In this document: positions 28,401-40,400 of the stretch, piece after piece
Position numbering within the stretch: the stretch's first letter is position 1
Layout of the letters: each line of letters opens with the position of its first letter
NCBI GenBank assembly: GCA_963573305.1
Contig: OY754335.1
Coordinates: forward strand, 53,279,985-53,343,984
Source: Pyrrhosoma nymphula
Lineage: Eukaryota > Arthropoda > Insecta > Odonata > Coenagrionidae
Direction of reading: 5' to 3'
DNA: 64,000 nt
Notes under the pieces: model-generated
Told to the model about the DNA's origin: nothing
The model's input: the letters and a program-made list of their open reading frames with translations, nothing else
The model's database searches: none
Position numbers and translations under genes: made by a program

Positions 28401-31400
28401 TTTTATGAAATTGGCATCAACATTTAGCTTGTTTTATTCCACCTTAAGCAATTACAAGAAAAGTTTTTAAACATTTTAATAAGAGTTTGTTTCTTGGGAG
28501 AAAAGGAAAACAGCCCATTTTGTGTCTCACGAGAAGCCATGTCCAACTTTCGGGGATTACTATGCAAATACCATTGATTCGATGGCAGTGAAACTTAAAC
28601 ACCTTATTTTTCAATCTTCTGTTAGTGCTTTTGTTAAATTTAAAAGCTCTAACTTTATTTGTTTAAATGTTGACTATTTTTGCGGAACAACTTATCTCGG
28701 TTCTCACTACATGTAGAGAGATTTGCGTAACACCATTGGCTTGTTGCAAGTTCTGCATTACGATTCACGTATATATAAATACATTAAGGTAAACGTGTAA
28801 AATTCTTTATACAACCACTGGCAACACCGCGTGAGTAAACGGAAGGGAAAGTAAGCTCCGAGAGTCCTCCTCTGCCGCTCAATGCAGGCTGAATGCAGAC
28901 AAAACGGTGGTGTAAATAAAAACCGCTATAAAGTAAACCTTTAATGTATTTATATATACGTGAATAGTAATGCAGAACTCGTGAAAAACCCAATGGCGTT
29001 ACACAAATCTCTCTACGTGCCGTAAGAACGGAGATAAAGTTGTTCCGCAAAAATAAAGTCAATATTTAAACAAATAAAGTTAGAGCTTTCAAATTTGACA
29101 AACGCAGTTTGCCATTTTACATAGCGAATGATCTTGCGCATGATCATTCGAGCATTAATTCGCAAATTAATTTCAATGATGACCTGAAATTTCCCGTTTT
29201 ACACGGTGAATTAATTCAGTGAATTTTCTGCGCAGACTGAATGCACAGTGGTAGATATATCGATTACGGGAGATATCCGACCAACATAGCTGTTTCGACA
29301 GATGGAGCAAACTGAGTTTTGTTTAGTATGTTTAGATCATGAATATTATAGATATCTACTTGGATATTCATTTACATTATTATTAGTTTTAGATATTCGT
29401 TTACATTATTCACTTAAACACTGAGTAACTGCAAAAGTTTAGTGATTAACGTTATGCTATAGAAGATGGACCGTGATGAGACAATTTTAGCGACCGCTGC
29501 TGCTGTGTTTATTAAGGCCGTTTTACTCGATGAAAGAATTTGTACAAACGTATGTATGTGAGATTGTACGATTGTCTCAACGATATTAGAACAGGTTCTA
29601 TTTTCCATTCAGGGATTGAGACATTCGCACATGCGTTCATACAATTTTCTGTTTTACACGATACATTTTGCCTCATGGAAGAGTTTGTACCAGTTTGTAC
29701 AAACAAACTTACCGTGTAAAACGGCCTTGCGGCAGCCACAATTTTGTCTCGCAAAACATCCACGATAGTTTTAGGCCTATTTCACACCAGCCAAAATGTA
29801 TGCATTGCATACTGTCTACAGTGTTATGAATCATATGCCATGAAATATGACTATAGTTTCCATCAATATTTTATAATAAGGGTTTAATTCTGCGAATTGA
29901 AGTGAACTCACTATCAAAACAACGAAGATGGTCACTCGATATTAATATCACGGTGACATCAAAATTAAATTATTGCTATATAAAATGACATGTGGTGCTT
30001 GCAGCAGGTCTGATTATGATCTGGATGAAATGTTTTAAGCTTTTAAACGTTTTGAAAAAACACAGTTCATTGGACGATGAATTTATAAAGATATGTTAAA
30101 AAATGTTTGCAAGGGAACGTAGGAAAACGATCAAAATCTTTCCCCACTCAGGGGATTCGTAACAGATGCCGCCACCCGCTCTTCCCATTGGGAGTAGGAC
30201 ATGCTACCCACTCGTCCATCGATGCATTGTCAAGGGTCGAGCATTTTTACAAATATATACCTGATATATTCAGTCGGCGGTGAGGAATGAATTATATACT
30301 GTGAATACAAGTACATATGATTATTTCAATAAAAAGGTCCAAAGAGAGATCATTGTACTAAGATCTGTTCTGCATTTGGCAGTATCTCCCATAGTCTTTA
30401 GCCTAAAACTTTGATGAAAGCTGTAGTGTAGATATCGTTAATATCATTACGAGCATTTTTCTGCCGTCCATCCTGAAGTCAAAATAGGGCCAGATATGTT
30501 GTACTCATTGTACTGTAGCCCTGAATAACCTAATCAAGGTCTGGTCAGATCTATTTAGGTTAATCATATGAGATTTCGATGTTTTTTTTGCAAAACCTCC
30601 AAGATAGATTTAACAAAATACCATTTCACGTCTGCCAAAGTGTGTGCATTGCATCCTGCCTACAGAGATATTTATTTCCAAATACATTGATATGGCTTTC
30701 CTTGCCTTCATTATATGTTATTATAAGTTTGCTGTAGCGAAGTGAGGTGAATTCAATATCAAAACAACCAAGATGGACATACTGCACCCATATCATACGA
30801 TCATTCATGGGATCGTGCGATCAAAAATAGAACATGTTTTAATTTTGATCGCATGACCAAGACTTCGCCGAATTTTCCATATTACACAAGGCATTAACGT
30901 CATACGCATGATCATTCGATTGATCATTCGCAAGATCATTCATCGTGTGAAACGGCCTTAACAGAAGATTGAAAAATAAGGTGTTTAAGTTTTACTGCCA
31001 TCGAATCAACGGTATTGGCGTAGTAATCCCCGAAAGTTGGACATTGATTCTCGCAGGCCAAAAAATGGGCTGTTTTCCTTTTCTCCCAATAAACGAACTC
31101 TTATAATAATTTTTAAAAAGTTTTCTTGTAATCGCTTAACATGGATTGTAACAAGCTAAGTGTTGATGTGAGTATCATAAAAATCAGCCTTGTCGTTTTA
31201 GAGATATTAAGTAAGACTCAGGGTCGCATACTTTCTGTGCCAACAATAGATACCAAAGAGATACATGAAGGGAACTTCATAAACAAAAGAATCACTACCA
31301 AGCGAAAGTTTAATACCAACTTATGAATTTCACAATATAGGTAACCAACAATAGAGTTCTTGAATTTTGCAGTGAACTGAATGAAGTTTGGCCAAAAATT

Positions 31401-34400
31401 ATTCCCCGTATTTCTCCGAATCGACCGTAATCTTGAGAGCACGGACTTGGTTACAGAGTAATTTTCGACTCCTTTTTTTTACTTCCGTTAATTTTACTTA
31501 CGTAAATTTCTACTTACGCCGCTAGTGTCGGAACGCATCTGTTGCGTAACTCGGGGACTGGCTGTATGTAATTCAGGTGTTAGCTCTTTACCCTTCATGG
31601 TAATTTAAGGGAACCCTTTTCTTTATTTTACCGTTATTATATCACCATGGTTGTATTTTGTGTCAATGAATGAATTTGATCTTTTCACTAAATAATGCTT
31701 AATAAAATATTCTTGCTCTAGGGCCATTTATATGATTCCATTACTTAAGTAAATTTCATTAAATATTTGTAGCGACATGGTTGCATAATTATCTGAAATT
31801 TATCTCAGTTCTGCCCAAGAATAATATAGCAAATCTTTATTGGTCTGAGGGTTCTTATTTCTATTTTATGAATTTGGTGATAATGATTTAATGTTGTGGT
31901 TTTGTGTATTCTGAATGCTCAATACTGAAATTTTGATCTGGAAAAGTTGTGTTAACATTTTTGCCCATTATTTTGTTTAATTAGCCTGTATTAAAATTGT
32001 AATTTTTTAATTTTTTTATAACTTTTGAGAAAACGCAGGTTGTTTAAATGCTCCTAAATCTTTGTATAGATAAAACATTGTGTGTACTTAACATTTTTAA
32101 CGTAAAATTTAGTTTACATGAATTTTTTCACAATCTCCATAGTGTGCAGTTTGTTTTCTTTATGATTTCCTAGTGATAATGCAATATTTTTGTCTTTTTA
32201 CTCTAATATCAACCCTTTTAGTGCTGTCTTTTACCAGCGGTACTTGCAAGAAATGCAAAGGGTAATTTAATATAATGTATCCCGTTTAAAAAAAAACACT
32301 ATGAAGTTACTGATTTAGATATCAATAGGTGGTTTTTAAAATTTTATATAAATTTAATTAATTTATATTGATACTATTCTTTTCCATCCTATGAAAAATA
32401 GATGTAATTATTTTAGTGTTATAAAGTTGAACAATATTTTATTTGCGAGCCTATATATCGGTTCGCAATCTCACTTATCTCACTTAAGAGGGTTAATACA
32501 TTGTGGTTCACTTTTGCTTTAATGTGTTTTTTAATTTCCATGCTAGAAGGCCAAACTTGTATTAGTACTTATTCCAGTTGTCTTGCTTTTTGTTGCCCTC
32601 AATTGGCTTATTAAAAATTATTTGAAAATAGTGTTGCATCACATATATTACTGAAGCTTTGCGCATAAATTCTGTGTAAGTCTTCAGTTTTAATGTATTT
32701 TATTGTATGATTGATTATACCTTTCAAGCAAATATGTAAAAGTTAGCCTGCCCCAGGGGCTAGTCAAATTTAAAGGGCACTGAACCACTAAGTGTTTAAA
32801 ATAGACTGCCATCATACTATAGAAGCACATTAGGTTCAAAAGTTATTCTCTAAATTTTAAACATAACTGTTGCAGGCTTCACTTTGTAGTAGTTCTGAAT
32901 GTTTGTATTCATAATTAAATGAAATACTTAGTACTTTTCTACAGTCTTTAATTAGCATGATGTGTTTTGCCAAATTACGTCATCATTCTGTACCTGATGA
33001 TGCCGTAAGTCAGCAAATGCATTATGCTAATTAATGATTATAGAAAAGAACTAAGTACTTAACTTAATTTTGAACATGAACTCTAAATTCTTACTTAAAT
33101 AAGGAGTTGAAGTGTATCCCTTTGAAAATCGAAATAGAGAAGCTTTGCTTATGCAAAAAACCAATGTTTTTTGTGTCACCATCTGTTTATATACAGCTGT
33201 TATTCAGTTGATGGGCCTTTTTTGAACCAAATTAAGTTGTAAATATTTTTATAAAAAATGATGTATTAATTCATGATAGATGATTAAAAGGTATCATCAG
33301 ATGTAAATAAGTTTTCCAGAAATCTTCATCAAGTTTATTACCACGGAAGAGAAAGTTTGTGGGAGAGGGGATGCCAAAGAGCTAGAAAAAGACTTACTTG
33401 GCAACTTGTGGCTGCATTTTCCACTACTTTAATAAATTTATTTGATTTACATATAAATTTTCAAAATGGAAAATTTCTTTCTGTTTTGACTATGATGCAT
33501 GATTTGTAGTATTAAGATCTCTGACATCCCTCTGATCTCTTCTTTGTCTGTTGTCCATTGAAGGTATTGCAACAGCCACATGCAGGTGGCCGGCATGCTT
33601 CCAAAGAAGGTCCGACAGCCCAGTAAGAAGGAGAAAGGAGGTGGAGGGAAGGAGAAGGGTAGTGAGGAGCCACATAGGATTTGGAAGGGCTCTAGCATCC
33701 CATCGGGTCACAAGACCATTATCCTCCCATCATCTTTGACCAGTGATGTTGGGAAGCTTAAGTTCTCAGATCGGCTGAAAGCCCTTCTGAAAACTGGTGG
33801 TGGTCAACATGGCGTGAACATAGATGAAGAGGCTGAGGCTATGGAGGCGATGATTGAAATCGGCGAGGAAGCAGTCGAGGACGACGAAGGAGACAGCACA
33901 ACTGGTTGGTTTCTACTTGTCTTTTCATACAGTCTTAATTCAGCTGACCTTGGTCTTCTCTAACAGGCTGTGATGGAGCCTAATGATACTCTCAATCTAC
34001 ATTTGCATACTATTCTGCAAGCTGCCGCTGATGCATATGGCAGGGGATGTTAAGACACCAGCCATGATAGGGGAGGGAAAAGGAGGGGGGAGAGGACAAA
34101 GGTGGATTGTATTTCAACGATGTGTCATATATTAGTGCCACTTTTTTTTGTTATTATCTAGGGGTGTGCAGGTAGCACTTTTTCATTTCGGGTCGGGTTC
34201 GGATTCGGGTAGTGAAATATCTGTGGGCATCGGGTAATTTTCGGGTTCGGGTAGTAGAGGTATTCACATTCGTGGGTGCTAGATTATTAAGGAAAATGGA
34301 TGTTTCGATGGCAAGACAAAAATTACAGTAAATGTTTGGCTTGCAAAGACTTGAGAGTGGGAATATCATTGTTTTAGCACAAAGTAGTGAAACCCAAAAG

Positions 34401-37400
34401 GTTCCAAAGCAAAATTACACCCAGTAGCTTGTGCTTTTTCCAAATAAAATATAACTAGGATCGGCACGTTAGCTGGGACACACCTATGAACAATATAATG
34501 TGATCTTTAGCTCTTGTTGATTTATAAATCAAATGCTTACTTTAATATTTTTTTGTTCCATCACTCTAGATCAGTAAGTTGGTCAAATGTTTTATTTTAA
34601 GCTTGTCATTGAATTCAATGATCACTTGGAATTTAATATTGTCAATTTTCATGAATGAAGAAGGAACATATTTATAACAAATATTAATAGGCTATAGCTT
34701 ATGAACAAAATTTCAAATGAGACATGAAAGCAATATTATAGGTTTTTTAGTACTGTATTGCAGTAATTGCACGTTGTGTGTGAATTTGGCAACTGCACGA
34801 AGTGCAGCCAGATAGCTGCCTTACTATTCCGCAATGGCGGATTTCTGCGTGACTGCAATTCGTCATTGCCATCAACATCGCTATCCCCACCTCCTACATC
34901 TAGACCAGCTTGTATCATTCTCACACGTCACGAAAATAGAGATTAAATTGTCAAAAAATAAAATAGGTAATTATCACTTTAAGAGAGCAAGTGAACTCAC
35001 TGACTACTATAGGCCTACCGGAAGATAAACAGTCGATAATCTATTTTTCTAATCGATAAATTGATCGATGTTTCATTCTGGGTGTTTTCGATTTACGGCG
35101 ATAGATGATTGCCATGCCGTGGTGCTTTCGATTTAGCTGAATCGCCGGCTGTTTCTTGCTCTCTGTTCCGAGGTGAGCCGGCGATCAACGGCACCTGCGT
35201 CCGATAATCGGCTATCTCCGTACTCAAATGAAAAGCACTGATAGTGTTTTCATTGCTTAGAAACTTTGGCTTCGTTGCAAGTGCTGCGATCTAGTAGTGC
35301 CTCCTTCACTCAACAAACCAACTAACCTAACAACCTTCGTCCTTACCGTTGTAGGCGCTAAAAACAGTGTGAATGTGCATTGGTTAATGATGGACAAGTA
35401 GTTCCTGACGCTACCACTTAACAGTTGTCAGCACTCGTGTAGATGGCGGAATTCGGAATAGATGAATTGCGATAATCAAATAAGGCAATCAAAATGGAGA
35501 AGGGTGAAGTATTATTTTCGTAAATAAGCAAAAATGAGTGTATTGTGATTTTAAATACCTATAAAAAGTGTTAAAATGTCATATATATCAGAGTAGCACT
35601 GTATGCTTCACTATTTTGATTGATTTTTTTGGTTATCGTCCTTAATCATTTCCGGTTTCCGCTTGCGACACCAGCGCCTGGCCACTGTTTAGTAGCAACA
35701 TTAAGAACTACTATTATGGGTAACCAAAGCGCATTCACTCAGTGGTTAGCGCCTACGACAGTACGAACCACGGTCGCTACATTAGTAGTGTAATTGCACG
35801 TAAGGTTGTTATGTTGGTACGTACATTAGTTTTCTGTACGGGTGCATAGCCGATTTCAAACCGGAAGTTCACGATGGATCAGTCGATTAAATTCAAATTC
35901 AAGCGCCAAATACCTGATCTGAAGTTCACGATGGATCAGTCGATTAAATTCAAATTCAAGCGCCAAATACCTGATCTGACCCGAAATTTCGGGTACCCGC
36001 ACACCCATATTAATAATAATAATAAAAATAATAATGATTTTTATTCCAGATTAGATAAATACAATTATTATTTATACAATGATTTGTCTGGAATATAGGT
36101 GCCCTATTGGACAGTATCTCCGTTTTGGGGTCAACGACTCGACCATCACAGATGAAATACAAAAATAAGAACATAGAATAAGTGTGTTGCAACCACAATC
36201 ACATAGATGCTATCATTGGTGCTGGATAATTTGATAATTAACCCATGGTTCGAAATGTGAAGTAAAAGCAAAGCATTAAGATACATTTGTTTAAAGGCTT
36301 GTGTTTGAGCTAACAGAGTATTTGGAGTATTTTATAACATAAACACCTTTGTCCGTAATCTGCAGTAGTTATTTTTATTACACTTCTATGTTAGTTAACA
36401 CTATGAACAGAATACAATTTAATATAAAAGGAACAGTGAAAACATGTATCAATGATTGTAGCTTTTTGAACTTAAACATTAAACATTCTTCAAAAATAAG
36501 TACTTTACGACCCTAGCAACAATTAAACTGTTATTTACATAGTCATTATAAATAGGTAGGTACAACAAAAAAAATTTACAAAACATTTGCTTGAAGTTGT
36601 TATTGACATACATTCATTTTGAATGACATACAAGAAAAATTATATAATCATTTTATAAAAACACCTATGAACGTATTCTGCACCAGTTTCTTATTATTTT
36701 TATGTTTGTTAACTAATTGTACAAATAGAATAAATTTTAATAGACAGAAAGTAGAAATCTTTTTTAATTTTGCACATATACATAAAAAATTATAATTCTT
36801 AGATAACTTTTGCAAGTAAGTGCTATACATCTCTAATTCCAAATAACCATTTCCTTAAGTGTAGTGCAAACCCCTTTTCATTTTTAATTTTAACTATTTC
36901 TTCAGGTAGAGATGAAAAGATTATAGGCCCTAGATATAGATAACTCTGTCTAAACAGTTCATTTTTAGGTCTTGGTACATGTACACCAGGGTTTCCTCTT
37001 AATTCATAACCTCTCGGTTTTCTCTTTCACCTCGTCGACTATAAAAAATTCTTAAGACCTTAAAAATAAAAAGATGTCTAAGAGGTAGGTAGGATGTTCA
37101 TCCTTATAAACAGTGGATAGGAGTGTGCAGTTCCTGGTGCTCGTACCATTGCCCGTAGTATATTTTTTTGAGCTACCAAAAGAGGATTAGTTTGATATGC
37201 TCCTCCCCAACACACAATACCATATTCCAATCTTGAATTTATTAATGCATAATATACCATTCTAAGAACAGAAGCTGGGCAGATAAATTGTAACAGGTAA
37301 AATTTTCTTATCACATAAAGTAACTCTGATTTTAGTTTGTTAATGTGTTGTTTCCAGTTACAATGTTCGTCGATATAAATTCTCAGATATTTAATGTAAC

Positions 37401-40400
37401 TCACTCTGTCAATCAAAATTCACTGATTACAAAACAAGGCATTATCCTTAATACAATTCATACATCTATAATGTAACACACTGTTGACTGCTGTAGTTAC
37501 AGTTTTTATATTAAATAATATATATTTTGTTTTACTACTTAGTACCATCGAGTTAATTGAAAACCAATACTTAAGTTTGTCCAAGTCCCTTTACATATGC
37601 ATATGTAATTCATGCATACAGCTTTCGGAGTAGCAAAGTGCAGTGTCATCGGCAAATGAAGTAAGTTTACCATGAAACTTTCCGTTACACAAATTATTCA
37701 CAAAAACTATGGAGAGTATTGGTCCCAAAATTGAGCCTTGTGGGACCCCACGTGTAATATGTACAGTAAAACCTCTACTAAACGAAATTCAAGGGACCGA
37801 TAATTTTCCAGTTCGTTAATCGGGAGTTCGTTTGTCGGAGGTGCTTTGCATGTTGCATCACTCCAGGGGCAATGTAAATAATCCACTTCTTGTACCTTGA
37901 ATTTCAGGGAATGTGGTATGAAGAACTCAATTAAAGGTAAAATTTCCACAGAGGATTGCATACTTTTATCCTCATTGCTCCCTTGCCTCATAAAAAACCG
38001 TGGAATAACAACGAGCAGGTCTTTCAGCAAGTCCTGCTAATTTACTGCGATTTCTAAAGGCCGATTTATAGTTGGCATGAACGTCAAACTTTAACCATGA
38101 ATTGTTTTCGCGTTGACGCCGTCCTGTTACGATTGCCGTCAACTGGAATGTGCGTCGATAACCATTGGTCCCCTTCGTTCAACTTTGCTTGGATGCAGAT
38201 ATTTACATACAGCTGAGCGCCAACATGTGTTGATTTGTTTACTACCTACAAAAAAGCGAGAATATGGACGAGTACGAGTATTATCAACTCATAATTGCTG
38301 GGATAATTGTAGTAGTGGGTTGGAACCCGTGTATTCAGCTCGAGGGTGAAGTATGCATTGACGCCAATCGTAAACTGGCCTTAACTTCCCGCCCAATGCA
38401 TCACAAACACGCTAGAATAGAGTATTTGCACACTTTTGGGAAGTGACATCTAAAAAATCTATCGATACTTCAGACATTAAACTTTCATTCGCTCGAGAGT
38501 CTTTTCGTTAATTTTTTATTAGCTAATAAATTCTAATAAATTATTATTGTGCTGAAACACTGGTCCGCCATGTTTAATAGGCTCTGACGTCATCTCCCAT
38601 TGCCGACCATTTGTTGATTTGGAGATTGTGTGACTGTGTAGTCTTAGCGTGCGGACGAAACTTTAGCTATTAATTAGAAAATATCGAAATAACTTCGAAA
38701 AGGCAAATACTATTTCACTGTCAACGCACAGCTAGGCTATTTCGCTTCTGCTAATATGGGAGATGACGTCACACTACAAAGAACCAATGGTTGGGTGTTT
38801 AGACCTAGGCAATTTCGATGCTAAAACAATGCATATTAAAAGCTATTTATTAAATTAATTAGTTGGAATTATACCTTGGTATTTCTTACGTGGAATTTCG
38901 AAACCAAACACTACTCGCTATAATAAATTTCAACAAAATACCTCACTTACGCAAGTACACTATTAATGATAGTAGTTTCTTATGCCGCCACTTTCAAGAA
39001 CTCTAACTTAACACGGTCACATCCGCGGTGCATTCAAGGTTTTTGAGAACTGCTCCGTAAATACAGCACGATATATGTTGGTTTTAGTTCCGCCAGCTAC
39101 TTTTTTCGAGAATTATTTTCAAGATGGCGGCGAGCGAAAAAAACAAATAATTATCAGATTTGAGACGTTCGAATTCAAAAAAATAATGTTATTGCAGTAA
39201 TAAAAATATTTAGGAATGCGCACAACGTAAATGACCACTGAACGGAATTTCATTGCATTAAATGTGTTTCAAGTATGCTAAAGAAATTTTCGAGCCCGCG
39301 ATATGAAAGTCAACATTTGACATTTTATAAATCAAGCATGGATAACAATTTTTGCAAAAGCGTGGAGAATAAATTAGTAACTTACCTTGCAAATAAGTAG
39401 ATAAATTACCATACGTAATAATTGCCACTTAAGGAAAAACCAGGCTTCACTCGCAAAGATTGTAATTATTCATTTAAGTATTCTACCAGCTGTTTGGTAT
39501 GTTCTTGGTGTTGAGGTCTGTAGTTTTAGCGAAAGAAAAGGAACGTCCGGTTAACTTTAACGAAGTTTTATTCACGTGACCAGGTCATTTTGTTACAACA
39601 CTTCTAACTGTCACAAATTCAAATTACAATCCAGTTCACAAAAAAAAAAATGAAAATCACTTCGCGTGACTTGCGCTGCCAACCTATAAGTTCCATTCTT
39701 TTCATTAACAACCAAAAATATTTTTAACACTTGGACAGTCCCAATTCTGCATCCCAATTTCACGAAATTGAACCGCAGTAACACTCGAGAGCAACCAGTT
39801 TTCACTCGAAAAGATTGAAATTATAGACTCACGATGATGAACCGCAGTAAAACTCAAAAAAGCCGACCAAATCACTAACCATGCCGCTAACACTGACGCA
39901 AAATACCGGAAATGCAATTAACTGGATAAACAACAAGGACCTTTCTGATTGGCTTGTTAGTACGGAGTCTCTGATTGGTCCTAGTTACTTTCAAATCAGC
40001 AAAAACGGCAAAAACCTCGCAACATATTCAAAATTAGCCTTTTTTTTTTAAATACGTTATGAAGAGGTAAATATTATAATACAGGGCTAATCTTTCATTT
40101 CGTTTATCGGGAGTTTTCATAGAGCAGGAGTTCGTTCATTAAAGGTATTTACCAATGCATTTAAATAGGAATTTGGCGGGACCAATAGCATTTGTTCGTT
40201 CATCGGAGTTCTTCATTTATCGGGAGTTGGTTAGGTAGAGGTTTCACTGTATCTTATTACTGCTACAGTTTTTAATATGCACATATTGACATCTATCGCT
40301 AAGGTAACTCCAGAACCAATTGAGTGCGATACCCCTGACACCAGCTTGTTGTAGTCTTTCCAGTAAAATTTTATGATTGACAGTATCAAAAGCTTTTGTT

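Larger units (their letters stand above)
27836..31564. mobile_element. Inverted-repeat DNA element, 3.7 kb, TA target
   Basis: TA|CAGGCAGTCCCCGAGTTACG begins it; CGTAACTCGGGGACTGGCTG|TA ends it. Beyond the termini, inner arms are inverted copies: about 28320-28640 against 30955-31250, sharing GGCACAGAAAGTATGCGACC. Between them lie a second hairpin, a small MITE and a direct repeat (separate entries). No transposase frame was found. A related left end occurs at 58499. The TA target and CAG...CTG ends suggest the Tc1/mariner/pogo superfamily. Confidence 0.75.
34159..36009. mobile_element. hAT element remnant, 1.85 kb
   Basis: The left end is TAGGGGTGTGCAGG with GGGTCGGGTTCGG and GGGTAATTTTCGGG blocks; the right end is TTTCGGGTACCCGCACACCCATA, its inverse. 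Inside is a BED-finger remnant and a tandem duplication. The flanks (TTATTATC and TTAATAAT) are similar but not identical. It abuts the ATT tail of LINE A, so it may have inserted into that tail. Confidence 0.6.
37764..40249. mobile_element. Tigger/pogo-like non-autonomous element in LINE A, 2.5 kb
   Basis: TA|CAGTAAAACCTCTACTAAAC begins it and TAGGTAGAGGTTTCACTG|TA ends it. Further inverted blocks contain TTCGTTxATCGGGAGTTCGT. It splits the reverse transcriptase of LINE A cleanly. It contains a PIF-type MITE and a TGACGTCA inverted repeat; no transposase was seen. Confidence 0.8.

Noticed and set aside
33905..33966. Good-looking acceptor (CTTCTCTAACAG) 62 bp after exon 3
   Set aside because: Splicing to it would give a stop after a few codons; the join to 47650 matches the family protein. 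It could be a minor isoform but there is no evidence.
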